The position numbers were made by a program, and so were the translations under genes. A model generated the notes under the pieces. That model did not search any database, was not told the DNA's origin, and saw only the letters and a list, made by a program, of their open reading frames with translations. From NCBI GenBank assembly GCA_030581615.1, contig JAKTTT010000001.1, forward strand, positions 434,001 through 498,000: DNA of 64,000 nt. The letters run 5' to 3'. Below, in pieces: positions 32,648 through 44,327 of the stretch (positions within the stretch are counted from its first letter, which is position 1; each line of letters starts with the position of its first letter). The DNA comes from Alloascoidea africana. Its lineage: Eukaryota; Ascomycota; Alloascoideomycetes; Alloascoideales; Alloascoideaceae.

Positions 32648-34408
32648 ATGTTAGATTTCACTTGGATAAGGCGCAGAGGAGGGTGTACCCTAGGATGTCT
32701 ATTTTTACCCCTTCTGGTCTTTTTGATATCTGTAGGAACAGGAGTGCGCGCCACGACAGGTTTAGGAAGTCGAATGCTAATTCCAGAGCTGGCGAACGAT
32801 GGCCCAATCGACTACAACACTGGAGGTGGTGCAGGCATATTTAGATCGCTGTTGGAAATGGGCGATATAGAATCGAGTCCGGCGCTATGGGAAGATAGTG
32901 CGACAAACAAGTTTCTGTTTGACGATAGAAGTCTGATTCCAGGGTCACCACCAAAGCTGGAGGAATGGGAGCCTGTATCCAGTTCTATTCAGGCTGGCGA
33001 TTTCCAATATTACGAATTTTCTCTGAACAAATCGGATACAGGTCTGTCCCGTTACATCAACATTATCATGTTTATAACGGGGAACATCTGTTCACAACCC
33101 GCTGGAGCAGACAATGACCATCCTCTCCAGCTCTACTATTCCTTCAACAGCTCTGATTTTGACTCTGTTTCAACTCTACATGGAATAAATCCAGCACAAA
33201 TGCTCAACTTTGATAATGGTTACCTGGAGGCTGTAGCCTCAAGTCCAGTGCAAAGCGAATCCACGACTTTGTACATCGGCATCGAAGCGCCAAGAACAGA
33301 TGCGATTACTGGTAACTGGACCTATGAACTGGGCGTTTCACAGAATGATCTCATTTTCCAGTGGGATCAAAAAGAGTGGGTTTCCTTGGTAGACAGAGAT
33401 GACGACAGCGCTCTTTTCGTTACCGGCAACCTTACAGGTGGAACAACAGATTTGAGTTCAATAGGCAACTTTAGTGATCTCCCCAGTTTTAATCTTTTTG
33501 TATACCCTTATAACCAGCGCGAGATTTTCAAAGGTTTGGACAAGTCTTGGTGTGCGATAAGAAATGGTCGGGCTCTACTCAATGCCTCAAATATGGAGTA
33601 CTCATATACCGACCGAGGAGTAGGCGTGAAGCAGCAGATGTTTGTCAAGAACTTGAATGCTTCAACAAAGTATGTTGCTTATGCAACCCAAGACTTTATG
33701 GGAAGGTTTTCACAATTGAGCGGTGGAGCGAACAAGTATGGAGGAGTTGTTTACAACAAGTTCACATTCGAGACTATGAGCGACAATTCCTGTGAGTTGG
33801 CATTCAACTTTTCCTTTTGTGAGGATGTTGCCTACTCTATTCCAAATAATCCTGACCATTCAACCGCTGAATTAATGGCACTGTACGATAACTATACTGA
33901 AGCACTGTATAAGAATTTTTCAAAAGCTCTTCAGATTATCCCCTGTGATGCTGGTCAAGACTCGGTTTATACCGTCTTGCGAACGTGTGACGATTGCGCT
34001 GAATCATATAAAAAATGGCTCTGTGCTACCAATATACCGCGATGTACTACAGATAACAAAACAGGGTACATTCACCGTGATAAAGGGAAGTCTCGAAGCA
34101 CTTTTATAAATGAGAATATTGATCCTGCGTTGCCATATCATGAGATTCTTCCATGTATCGGTCTTTGTCACTCGCTGGTCCAGGACTGCCCAGCAGACTT
34201 TGGGTTTCATTGCCCCAAGGGGAACGAAACAATTCGAAAATCATATTATTGGGATGATGTGGATTCTGACTACGTTACGTGTAATAGCGTTGCTGATGGT
34301 CTTAGCAAATCTTCTGCAACATCTATAATAACTTCACTATGTGCTTCATGGACATTGTGGAAGTTAGAGGCATTTTGTTTTATCTTTTTACTCTTTGCAT
34401 TTACATGA
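32648..34408 (+). CDS. MID1: Stretch-activated calcium channel subunit Mid1
   Basis: 586 aa, single exon (S. cerevisiae 548 aa). A hydrophobic signal/anchor segment lies at about residues 14-35. The ectodomain carries many NxS/T glycosylation sites and the block FQYYEFSLNKSD. The C-terminal cysteine-rich region has the family pattern: FSFCEDVAYSIP, TCDDCAESYKKWLCA, IPRC, LPCIGLCHSLVQDCP and FHCP. The protein ends in a short hydrophobic stretch (about the last 15 residues) that could be a membrane anchor or GPI signal. By family knowledge Mid1 is the plasma-membrane partner of the Cch1 calcium channel and mediates calcium entry on mating-factor, cold, ER or wall stress. All the cysteine-rich motifs are present, so it should be functional. 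Confidence 0.92.
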   Translation: MLDFTWIRRRGGCTLGCLFLPLLVFLISVGTGVRATTGLGSRMLIPELANDGPIDYNTGGGAGIFRSLLEMGDIESSPALWEDSATNKFLFDDRSLIPGSPPKLEEWEPVSSSIQAGDFQYYEFSLNKSDTGLSRYINIIMFITGNICSQPAGADNDHPLQLYYSFNSSDFDSVSTLHGINPAQMLNFDNGYLEAVASSPVQSESTTLYIGIEAPRTDAITGNWTYELGVSQNDLIFQWDQKEWVSLVDRDDDSALFVTGNLTGGTTDLSSIGNFSDLPSFNLFVYPYNQREIFKGLDKSWCAIRNGRALLNASNMEYSYTDRGVGVKQQMFVKNLNASTKYVAYATQDFMGRFSQLSGGANKYGGVVYNKFTFETMSDNSCELAFNFSFCEDVAYSIPNNPDHSTAELMALYDNYTEALYKNFSKALQIIPCDAGQDSVYTVLRTCDDCAESYKKWLCATNIPRCTTDNKTGYIHRDKGKSRSTFINENIDPALPYHEILPCIGLCHSLVQDCPADFGFHCPKGNETIRKSYYWDDVDSDYVTCNSVADGLSKSSATSIITSLCASWTLWKLEAFCFIFLLFAFT

Positions 34409-34755
34409 TATTAGCCATGACCATTACATTGTTTCCTACTGCTTTAATTGCTTCATATCTCTCCAAAGTACTGCTATTTATTTGTATTTTTTGTTATATT
34501 TTAGTATCAGGAATAGAAAGAAAAAGGTTGTGTGGTTTTGAAAAGGAAAGAAACCGCATTGCTTAATAATTAAGTATCATTAAAAAAGATGAAAAAAAAG
34601 GGGGCAAATTTAAAAATCTAAAAGTTGATAGCGATAAAAAAAAAAAAAAAAAGGCAAGGTGTAACCCATGAACGGCCAAAACAGCCCATAATAAAAGAAA
34701 GAATGCCCAAAAAAATCAAAACCGGAAAAAAAAAAGATGTGTAGAAATCATTTCG
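34409..34755. other. Intergenic between convergent MID1 and ERF4-like genes
   Basis: AT-rich with A tracts (such as about 34637-34653) that may serve 3'-end formation on either strand. Nothing else is seen. Confidence 0.4.
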
Positions 34756-36063
34756 TCATGGTTTGGGAATTTCAAAGTCAAGAGATAGAAATGCGGATTT
34801 GCGAGGAGAGATCAATCTAATTGGTTTTTGTTCCATTTTAAAACTTGCGTTTATCGAGTCCACAAGAAGATCCAATTTTTGCATCCTCGTCTTGCTTGGA
34901 TCCGGTATAAAGCTTTCACCAAACCATAGTGTTAGAAACATTAGGAGGTTGTAAAATACGTTCCAATATGCACTTGCACAAGTGGTGGTGGTATCATCCG
35001 TTTCGGCCTTTGTGGTGGAGAAAGGGAAAGGATCAAAGATTTCTTTGCAACAGTTGTTTACCCTCATAACAATATTTTCAAACTCTTCTTGTTGGAAAAA
35101 CGAGGACAACGGGGATATCGAATCTATACCGTATTTTTGACCAAGTCGAATTCCATGTGGGATAAACCGTCTTGAAAGTCTTTTTGTGGCAGTGATGCCA
35201 TCCTCCTCATCATCATCAACATCACCAGCCCTGTCATCGTTCATATACTCTGTGCTTGTTATCGCACCTTTCTCCGTGCCCGGAAGCAGTGTTGAAAATT
35301 GAGGACATCGATCTCCCAACATCCGATAGTCGCGGGGTACTCTGACGATTCTCGTTTCGTGGAAAAGGCGGGATCCATATGGAACATAACAGTTTTCAAA
35401 ATGTGTAACCACCAGCGGTTTCTCTTTTTCGTAGGTATCACCACCGCCATCATTCATATTTGAATTGTTGATTCCTTTCTTCAAACCTTCTTCTCCCGTT
35501 AAAGACGAGGCTGTGGATGAACTGGTTATGGGGCTTGGATTGTTGCGTAGAATCGGTTCGTACTGCGTAACCATGTATTCATGATGATTAAAAAAATGCA
35601 TTTCCGTTTCCGTTTCCGTTTCTTCATCCTCATCCTCATCCTCTTCATCCTCTTCTCGTACTTGATCTTGTGGATGCTGTGCCTCCAAATCCACACCCAA
35701 ATGTTCTGATCCTTGTACACCATCATCCAGAGATGAGAGCGGATTGGCATTCAGCTCTGGATCAGGGAACGAGTCCAGTGTAGCCATCTTTGCTGTTTGA
35801 GTTTGAGTTCGAGCAGATATCGGACTACTAAGAGACTGTGGAGAAGGAAAAGGAAAAGGAAAAGAGAAGGCTTGCGAATGGAGGGATTTCAAGGATGCAG
35901 AAACAGAAACAGAGGTAGAACCAGGTGTTGAAGAAGAGGCTGTTGTTGTTGTTGGTAAACCCAAAGTCGAGCTTGTGCTTCTCTTATGTGTACAAAGTCT
36001 CTCAGAGTCCCGTCTCCTCTGTATGTCTTGTTCTTGTATATGTTCATCCAATATGCTAGGCAT
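34756..36063 (-). CDS. ERF4: Probable Erf4/Shr5-type subunit of the Ras palmitoyltransferase
   Basis: 435 aa from the first ATG at 36063; the frame is open further upstream only through GTG. The N-terminal half is low-complexity and acidic, including a run of alternating E/D and T. The conserved part begins near residue 225 (VVTHFENCYVPYGSR). It continues with RIVRVPRDYRMLGDRCPQFS, the ISPLSSFFQQEEFENIVMRVNN segment and a hydrophobic NVFYNLLMFLTLWFGES helix. The xxRIxRDY ... CPQFxxxLPG ... EEFxxIxxxIN pattern is that of the Erf4/golgin-A7 family, whose members stabilise the Erf2 DHHC palmitoyltransferase at the ER to modify Ras. Length is nearly twice that of S. cerevisiae Erf4 (237 aa) because of the N-terminal extension. 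Assignment rests on motif memory, not a search. Confidence 0.6.
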   Translation of the reverse strand: MPSILDEHIQEQDIQRRRDSERLCTHKRSTSSTLGLPTTTTASSSTPGSTSVSVSASLKSLHSQAFSFPFPFPSPQSLSSPISARTQTQTAKMATLDSFPDPELNANPLSSLDDGVQGSEHLGVDLEAQHPQDQVREEDEEDEDEDEETETETEMHFFNHHEYMVTQYEPILRNNPSPITSSSTASSLTGEEGLKKGINNSNMNDGGGDTYEKEKPLVVTHFENCYVPYGSRLFHETRIVRVPRDYRMLGDRCPQFSTLLPGTEKGAITSTEYMNDDRAGDVDDDEEDGITATKRLSRRFIPHGIRLGQKYGIDSISPLSSFFQQEEFENIVMRVNNCCKEIFDPFPFSTTKAETDDTTTTCASAYWNVFYNLLMFLTLWFGESFIPDPSKTRMQKLDLLVDSINASFKMEQKPIRLISPRKSAFLSLDFEIPKP

Positions 36064-36266
36064 CTCTGCCTTTTTTTCTATATAGGTTATTCCTTTAAAC
36101 TTGCACAAATGCAGAAAGCACAAGCACCATTCATAATATCCTAATGTGTGCTTACACTGTACACCCAGACGCCCATTCACAAAGTTGTGGGAAATAAAGG
36201 GGATTTAGCTAGATTTATTAGGATTTTTTATTATTATGGTTATTAATACTCTATTCTCCGTTCATT

Positions 36267-39036
36267 TCATTTCTTTATCTTCATCCTCCTCGTGATATTT
36301 AACGAATCTCCAAACTTTCGATTAAATTCATACCGGTCATCATCGGCGTCTCCTAAATTCCCATTCGTTTCTTCTGAACCATCACCACCTCCATTTGCAC
36401 CTTCTCTTTTGCCAAAAAGATCATGGTGGTGCCGATGACTATGCCTTGAAGGCGGTAGAACACTTGTATGATGTTTTTTACCCACTGAAGAAGACTCATT
36501 CCCCCCAGTTGCCCTTCGAATCGAAGCCATTCGACTACTTTCAGACCGCACTTTCCTGGATCCTCCATTATTTCCGGGAGGCAACAGTTGATCCTGGCTT
36601 TGACTTGTCTTTGCATTTCCAGTTGTATCATTCCCCGGTGTTGTATTTCTCTGTTTCTTGTCATTTTCAAATGATTTCCTTTTCTCCGTCACAAACTTTC
36701 TACATTTTACAATTTCTTCCTGAGAAATATGACCAAATCCATTCCGACGTCTGTATACCGCTTCCATCAATGCATTCACATTTACCTGTCGTTTCGGGTA
36801 ATTCTGAACAAATTGAAATATTTCCATTTGGTCTTTCATTTGTAACATTGTTGATTCACACAATTTGAAAATTGTAAGAGATATCCGGAAAATGACTTTA
36901 GAATCCTCGTATATCAGACAATCCCAGGCCCTTAGTGTCGTTTCTATCGGGAACACTCCAATGAACCCACTCATAAACCAAGATGCGGTACAGAGCGTTA
37001 TTGGGGGTAATCTCGCCAGAATGTTTTCATTAAGAGTTCCATCAAAGCTTAGGCCAATCTTGGACCAAACATTGGGTAGAAACTCACGAACGCAAAGCAT
37101 AAGGACGCCCTGATCTATATTCACCCCTTCGAGATTCTTGTTGTGGAAACCAGGTAGATATCGCTGTGTCACTATAACCAACATCCAAAATGCTTTTTCT
37201 TCATCCATAAATAGTAAGAATAGCCCCGCGATAAAGTTCAAACTTTGGCAGTATCCTATTTGTGGTTGATGAAGCGCAAACGCTCTTAAGACACGACGCA
37301 GAGCCTGTACAAGAGGAGTTTCTTCCAGAACCTCATCTCCTGAAGCGTTGATATTCACATTACTTCCATTTTTCGCAACAGCAAGGGTTCCTGATTCTGA
37401 TCTGAAATATATGTTATCTGGGAAAGTTCTGTTTAGATCACGCTCGATAATCTCGGAATCCGCACTCTTGAGATCCAAAGACGTTTCACACAGTTTATCA
37501 TAAACGCCAATGTTGGATTTGAGTATTTCGTGTCCTCTTGCGAACCAAAACCACGCATTGCCTCTCCATTCCGCGGGGATTCCCTTTCTTACATACCGCT
37601 TAAGCTTTTCGGATTTGGGAGGGAACCGTATTGGACTGTCCTCGCCTGCTATTGACTCTGTTTCCCCCATGGTGGTTCCTGTACTAAGGCCCGAGCTCTT
37701 CATGAATTTTTGCCATTTTTTCTTACGCCGCTGAACAAACGGTTCATATGTCTCCCACCATGTATTGTACTCGTCCTCCGTCACAAACGTTGTTTTTTTC
37801 TTGAATCCATAGCGATCTCGATCCCCCTGTTTTGCAGACTTTGTGCGAGGCAGGTTCATATAAATGGAGGTTCGTACCAGGGACGCTGAGCGTCTACTCT
37901 CTGCGATTTCCGCCAGTAGCAGACTTGCGCGGCTGCCACTTGCACCACTTGTGTCTGTCTGTGTCGAGGTTTTTGTCCCTGTATTTGTTTTCGCATTCGA
38001 GGGCATTGTGGGGCCGGATCCGGAAACAGTCGTGAGGCCAGTTGTCGTGGACGCGGAGTTTCCAAACGAGGACACCGAAGAGTTGATGGAGCGAGCAGGT
38101 CCAGGTCCAGGTCCAGGTCCAGGTCCAACGCCGCCTTCGCTCAGAATCCGCCGCTGAGGTTGTCCCGCGGGCTGGCCAGAAAGCTGTGAGAGGGAGGTGG
38201 AAGAAGAAGACGTCCTGAGGTGCGGAAGCGGCTGCTGAGGTGGCGGGGGCAGCAGCTGTTCTTTCAGCACGGGGGTCGTGCCATTGTTGTTGATGGTGGT
38301 CCTGGACGGATTGCGATGGGGGCCGTGTTTTCTGGAGCCTGGGCCCGGGTCCAGCGTGCGCGACGAGGACGAGGTGGTCAGAGACATGAAGGGCTGAGAT
38401 CTGGACTTGGGGTCGCGAGGAAGAAGACCTGGGGGAGTGTTGGAATTGGAGTTGGAGTTGAGATTGGAATTGGAATTGAGATTGAGATTGGTGCTTGCCT
38501 CCTCCATAGACCGCTGCCTCGAGTTCGAAGTCAAGGTCGAAGTGGAAATCGAAATCGCCTGAGCACTTGGGAATTTGGGTAATTTCACTTTGGCCGCACT
38601 GGGTCCTATGATTCTTCCGGCAGGGGCTTCTCCAGGGGCTCCAGGTCCAGGACCTGATCCTGAACCCGTTGTGAATGTAAAGTCCATCATGGTATCAGCA
38701 CCGTGGGCTTTCCCCGAATCCAGTGCACGTAGGAAATAATCCGAATCGATGTCAAATCCGTCATCGATGGCAGAAATACTGCTACTGCCTACACTGTATA
38801 TCGAGTTTCTTGCGGCCGAGCCCTGCGTAGGTTCGTCTTCATAGTTATCTCTAATTTTCCCCGTCCTGTTTTTAGAAGACGATGTGGATTGGGAGGACTG
38901 GGTATCGTATCTGGCCTCAGGGATTGTGTTTGGTGGACTTAGGCCACCAGCAGACGAGGAGAAAAACCTCGGTGGCATGGCATTGGCAGAACCCACGGGC
39001 TCGATATTGCTTAGTCTGTCGTCATTATTGTCATCA

Positions 39037-39071
<35 letters not shown>

Positions 39072-40106
39072 GCCCTTCATTTCAGCAATGTTGGTGTCTG
39101 CTTCACCCCCCTCGGTAGCGTACATGTTGATAAGGCTGAGGTTGCCATTGCTGACCCAGCTCGTGAAGGAGTTTAGAGATGCACTTGCGGGTACAGATCT
39201 TTCGTTCGTTTGTATTTTCTCCAACTCGTTCGTATTGTTGCAGTTGCTATTGCTATTGCTCTTGTTGTGATACTTGGACGATGATGGTGGTGACATTGTC
39301 TTGGACGTTGGTGTGAGTTCAGTCCCGGCCCCAGTGCTCGAGGTCGAGGCAGATGGAGACCAGCCCAGTCTCCCAGTTCCAGTTCCCACAACTCCTGTTC
39401 CAACATTCGTGCTGGCTATGCTTGTGGGTCCACTGGGGTTGATAGACGTGCCCTGTTGGTGGTAAAGAGAGTGCGAATAAGGATGCGAATGCGAATGCGA
39501 ATGTGAATGCGAATTTGAGTGTGAATGTGAATGTGAATTTGAATGCGAAAGAGATTGAGATTGAGATTGAGATTGAGATTGAGATTGAGATTGAGATTGG
39601 GAATTGCGTATCGAGGGTTTCTTCCCCATGGCCATTCCACGGTTCTTAGACACTGTCTTGTGGTGGTGGCCAGGGCGATTCACAAAAGAAAACTCATCGC
39701 CTTCATCATTATCACCATCGTTGTAGACGTCGCTGTCGAGACCAAGACCCTGACCAGGACCTTGTGCTCGTTCTCGCTCTCGTTCTCGTTCTCGTTCTCG
39801 CTCTCGCTCTCGCTGTCTCCGTCGACGGTCTTCAGCCTCAGCTTCAGCTTCTGTCTCTGGGCCTGGTGCTAGTCCCGGCCCCAGCCCTGGTCCCAGTCTG
39901 GATCTTCCCACAGGCCCTCCCGTTGGTCCTCCCCATAGCCCTCCTGGTGATCCGCCTTCGCCTCTGCCTGGACTGCGTCTGCCTGCCGTTGCCATCGAGT
40001 ACGGGGTCGAGGACAAGGTCGAGGTCGAGGACGAGGACACGGCCACGGCCGCGGGCGCCCTGGCTGGCTTGCGCTCGGGAGTCTGGCGATCCACGGTGGC
40101 TACCAT
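36267..40106 (-). CDS. MSB3: TBC-domain Rab GTPase-activating protein, Msb3/Msb4 (Gyp3/Gyp4) type
   Basis: 1279 aa, single exon, ATG at 40106. Residues 1 to about 760 are disordered, with Gly/Pro-, Ser/Gln- and Ser/His-rich repeats and an RERERE stretch. A family-specific block precedes the catalytic domain (DRYGFKKKTTFVTEDEYNTW, then RRKKKWQKFM). The TBC domain spans about 840-1110, with RKGIPAEWRGNAW, the arginine finger in ERDLNRTFPDN (near 890) and the glutamine finger in GYCQSLNFIAG (near 951). By family knowledge Msb3/Msb4 act on Sec4 and Ypt7/Vps21-type Rabs at sites of polarised growth and interact with Cdc42 effectors. The pre-TBC block favours Msb3/4 over other Gyps; which of the two paralogues it represents cannot be told. 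The N-terminus is far longer than in S. cerevisiae (633 aa). Confidence 0.88.
39551..39598 (-). repeat. GAGATT hexamer array, 8 copies (codes Ser-Gln)
   Basis: Eight perfect copies within the MSB3-type ORF, encoding alternating Ser and Gln. It is flanked (about 39478-39547) by a degenerate GCGAAT/GTGAAT array that encodes Ser-His/Asn. Confidence 0.9.
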
Positions 40107-40231
40107 GAGGAATGCTTCATAAGAAAGAACGGTTTTCTGCTGGAGGCCCGCTGTGATTTTTCCACCGAAAAAAAAACACTAGTAAAATGCATTATGTAAT
40201 ACTCGCTCTATAAATTACGTAACCCCACGCC

Positions 40232-43200
40232 TCACGTGTTCCGCAGCTCGAGTCCTCGTTCTTTGTTGAAATCAAAGGTTTGCGACTCGAACTGAGGCGA
40301 CGGCCTCGAGTCGCTAGAGCTTTGGCTTTGGCTGTGATTCTGACTCTGACTCTGACTCTGACTCTGACTGCGGCTGTTATCTTGGTCTTGGTCCTCGCGG
40401 CGTGGGTCCCATGCGTTCTTGGGCTGTGCGATATAAACGTCTCGCAACCTCTCTCTTTCAAAATCTCGCCATCTCTTCATTACAATATGAGAAGAATCAA
40501 ATTGTCCATCTCCTGTGTCATGACCTTTATTTGCAGCACTCCCCCCTGCAATCGTACGGGTTTCCCCCCATGAAAAGTCATCAAACTTCCAATATGCATA
40601 AGTTGGCAAGACAAAGTTCCAAATGGGGAGTGCCAATAGATATACAAGCATCCATAACACATATGAGAATCGACTTGCAGTGACGACAATTAGTACACCG
40701 GGCAATCCGAGAATCAATGCCAATAGAATAATTGACATTTTTGCATTTTCAATGTCTTTTGCTGCAACCCCAATGACATAAAATGTGAATGTTATGGCAG
40801 CAGGTAAAACAAGTGTACCCACCAAATCGATGAAAACCACAAATTGCATTGAAAAGCAAAAAACCCCACATAGATCATTCACAAGAACAAGTTCCATCAA
40901 GTTGTGTACTGTTGAATTGATCCATCTACGACGTTGAGAAAGAAGAACTTTGAATTCATCGGGTACAATTGTTTTACAGGCTGCTTTTGGCACAAACACC
41001 TGTTTCCTCTTGGGGAAAGTTCGAAGCATCAAGGAGGTTAAATATCGATCTTCACCAAGAAGTAACAAATTTTTCTTGTGTAGATTGTTTGTAACGTTAT
41101 CTGCATATCTTTCCACGATATCCGGGTTTGCCAGAATTGGAACCCAATAACCATTTGAACCCTTTGGAGATTTGATACGATACATACAGAAACATCCGGG
41201 GAGACAGGTGACACCACCAAATATGGATTCAAAAGCTTTTGCCTGATGATGTGAAATGAAATATTCGAAAACTTGGATTGCAGTGACCCAACTCTGCATC
41301 TTGTTGGCAATTTTCGTTTCTCCACAGAGACCCATGATCTGAGGATCTTTGACCATTTCAGCAACCATATGGGTCACCGAATCCGGGAAAACTTTTGTAT
41401 CTGCATCCACCATCAACACAATCTCGTATAAATCTGCAAATAATCCAGTTACCCCCCAAATATTCCGTAAAATCTCGTATTCCAATTCCGTCATACGCTC
41501 ATCAAACATCAAATGCTGGAGGAAACTCATCAGGACAATCTGTGTATCACGTTTGCCTCTGTTCCCCGGCTTTGCGGTTCCTTCCTCTGCAGGGGCACCA
41601 CATTTCACAATTAGGACAACTGGTACACGTTGTTGTTTATCGGGATGAACAGTGGTATCATCATATTTATAAAAACCAGCATAAACTTTTGCCATGTTAT
41701 GACGTTTAGAACCTTGGGCAACTGCAACGTAGGAATACGGTTGTACCTCATCTTTAGGAACCAAAAAATCCTCCATCATGTCAAGACAAATATTTGGGGT
41801 TGTTTCATCGTTTCCCGATCCCTTGATTAACCCATCACATATGATGACGAGAAGTTTATGTGAGTTTGGATAATCTGTGGTTGCAAGAGAATCACAGGTT
41901 GTTCGTAACCCATCCACGGATTCCGAATAGGCGGTGATTAGTAAAATCGTATGGGCCAATGGATATCCATAAGGTCTGTATTCAGGAGGCGGTTGTGCCA
42001 AAACTTTTGGGTGTAGAATTTCTTGAGCAAGAGAATGCGCACCAACACGGCCGATTTTATTACCATCAACAGGATTATTGGCAATACTAAACATGGAAAC
42101 ATCACCTTGATCAGTTGAATAAAAAGAGTTTCTCGATGTCGTCGTCGTCGTCATGATTCCTGCTCCTCCCCCTGCATAGAAAGACGATTTTTTATTATTG
42201 TTTGCCGCTTTTGAAGCAAGTGCCGCCAATTGGGTGCCCATGGTGGTCAATTGGCCATTGGAGACAACAGCGGTATGGCCTCTATTACTTTCATAACCCA
42301 GGGATTTTGTACTTTTAACAGGGCCCGGGGTATATGGATTCGAGCTCCAATCGTCGAGTTCGTTTGCTCTACGGTTCATGGTCTTGTTGTCCATGTAGTA
42401 GGCGCCCTGTCGGCCACTTACAAACCAGCGGAAGTAAAGAGCAAATAGGAATTTTATCACGACGAGGGACAAAATGAACACGAGAGACACGACCAGAACC
42501 ACTTGACTTGCAATACAGCCGATTGTTTTCGAGTCCACGACCCCGACCTTTGTGATTTCGCTGAGACATAGCGCGACCTTGCGGTCTGCGGACGAGGTCA
42601 TCTGGAGCGAAATATCGCGTCCGCGGATCAGCTTGTCGTTTCGCAGGTCGTTGAACCGCGAGGGAAAGACCAGGGCGTCCCTCACAAGCCAGTCCAGCCT
42701 GCTCAGATCCAGCACGTCGCCGTTATAGACGACCAAGGGCCGGGAGCTGTTGCGTACGTCGTCCCAGCTGAAGTAGACCATTCCTGCTGATTTGAGTCCG
42801 TAGTAGGCCTTGCGGGCCTTCGTGCTCGTGTGGCAGGCCCAGCCGTTGTAGTACTCCTGGGTGAAATTTGGCTTGGAGGACCCGTCCTGGGCAATCAGCT
42901 TACACGGGAAGTACCACGCCAGCTCGTTTTTGCCGTTGTTCGGGATCTCGCTGGAAGAGGGTCTGGGGCGGATCAGACCTTTACAATGGTGATTCACCGT
43001 CTGGAACAGGAACGAGGCATCTTTGCCGCCCGCGTTCACCGGTGGATACAGAATGTTGGCGTCCGCGCTGATTCCAGCGGCCCGCGGGTGCTTTGACCGC
43101 GAGAGGTCGTATCCGCGGCCGTTGATGATGAGGTACTCGCCGTTGACGGTGTTGATGCGGAACTTTTGCTTCTCGGCAGAGCACACGGTCTTGGTGAAGC

Positions 43201-44327
43201 CGAAGGTCAGGTAGGCGACGAACGTGGCCGCCATGAGAATCACTGACACAAGGCCGATTTTCTCGCGCCATGCCATCTGCCGGTCCTTGTCGGGCATGCC
43301 ACACAGTCGCATCAACGGGGTCGGGATCCACCATGTCAGAGCCCAGCAGTAGATGAACCATGCGGAGGGAAAGTCGTTCGCGGGCTGTTTTTGCGGCCGG
43401 TTTCGTGGCAGCGTTCGCGTTCTCGTCAGCGAGCGGTGAACACCAGGAGCTCCAGCTGGAGCTCCAGCTGGGGCCCCAGCTGGGGCCCCGCCAGCAGAAG
43501 GGTTTGCGGCTCTGGTGCCCGCTGGGAGGTCGGATTCGTCGTTGAGGCCGTAGACCGTACGACCGTTGGCGTCGGTGTCGGTGTCGGTGTCGGTGGAACG
43601 ACGAGCTCTGTACGGCTGCTGTTCCGGGGGCACGGCCGTGGACTGCGAGCTAAGGTCAGGGTTCAGATAGTGTTGGCGAGCCGGGGACTGCCCAGGGGAC
43701 TCCCCAGGGGACTGAGCCCGAGCCTGAGCCCGAGCCTGAGCCTGAGACGGCTGTCCGTGGTGGTCGAAAGATGAGGATGAGACCCCTGGATGGAAATAGT
43801 TATTATTAGCACTGTAGGGAGAAGGTGCAAAGTCATCCTCTCCGTTAGGCCCGGGGCCATGTCCATGCCCATGCCCATGTCCTGGACCGTAATAGCGGGC
43901 AGTGGCAGCTCCATGGCGCAAGTCCGGGCCGGCTGCAAGCGTGGGATCGTCGCCAGTCGAAGAAGGTTGGATATTTATCCGGTCAAAGTTCTCAGCAGCG
44001 TGTTGGGTATAGTGGTATTGCGGGTGGTTGGGGTCGATTCGTCGACGTTCAGGCCGGATTAGCGATCGTTTTCTCACGACTCCAGATCCAGATGCGGACT
44101 CCTCGTCGTAGTCTAGCGAAGGGGAGATGTTGGCATTGTTGGTATTAGGGTTATTGCCTAGAACGGAATGAAAGGGTTAGCTAGCGTTGACCAAGGAGAG
44201 CTAAGGTTAACTTAGATCTTAGGTTGGCAAGAATGCGAATGCGAGTGCGAACGCGAATGCGAATGCGAGCAGTGGTCGCAGGGGCAGTAACAGACGGGGG
44301 GGCATGAGGATACAGACCCGAAGACAT
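40232..44327 (-). CDS. CHS3: Chitin synthase, class IV (Chs3)
   Basis: The main exon is 40232-44157. The frame is open to a stop beyond 44157 but has no ATG there, while a CTAG acceptor and GCTAAC branch sit at its edge. The best in-frame join is a 10-nt coding first exon, 44318-44327 (ATG in CCACCATGT), over a 160-nt intron with donor GTCTGT. The first exon is tentative. The protein is about 1311 aa. The N-terminus has the Chs3 hallmark [20 protein letters not shown]. Membrane segments lie near residues 282, 314 and 570, with three to five more after 1090. Catalytic motifs are [17 protein letters not shown] and QRRRWINST. By family knowledge it makes the bulk of lateral-wall and bud-neck chitin and needs regulated traffic (Chs4-7). 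The C-terminal tail has a Ser-Gln repeat. Confidence 0.9.
40340..40370 (-). repeat. CTGACT hexamer array, 5 copies, in the CHS3 C-terminus
   Basis: Five tandem 6-nt units encode alternating Ser and Gln near the end of CHS3. The same dipeptide arises from a different hexamer in the neighbouring MSB3-type gene. Confidence 0.85.

Noticed and set aside
43360-44062. Plus-strand frames opposite the CHS3 5' end
   Set aside because: GC-rich coding DNA gives long antisense frames; CHS3 conservation explains the region.
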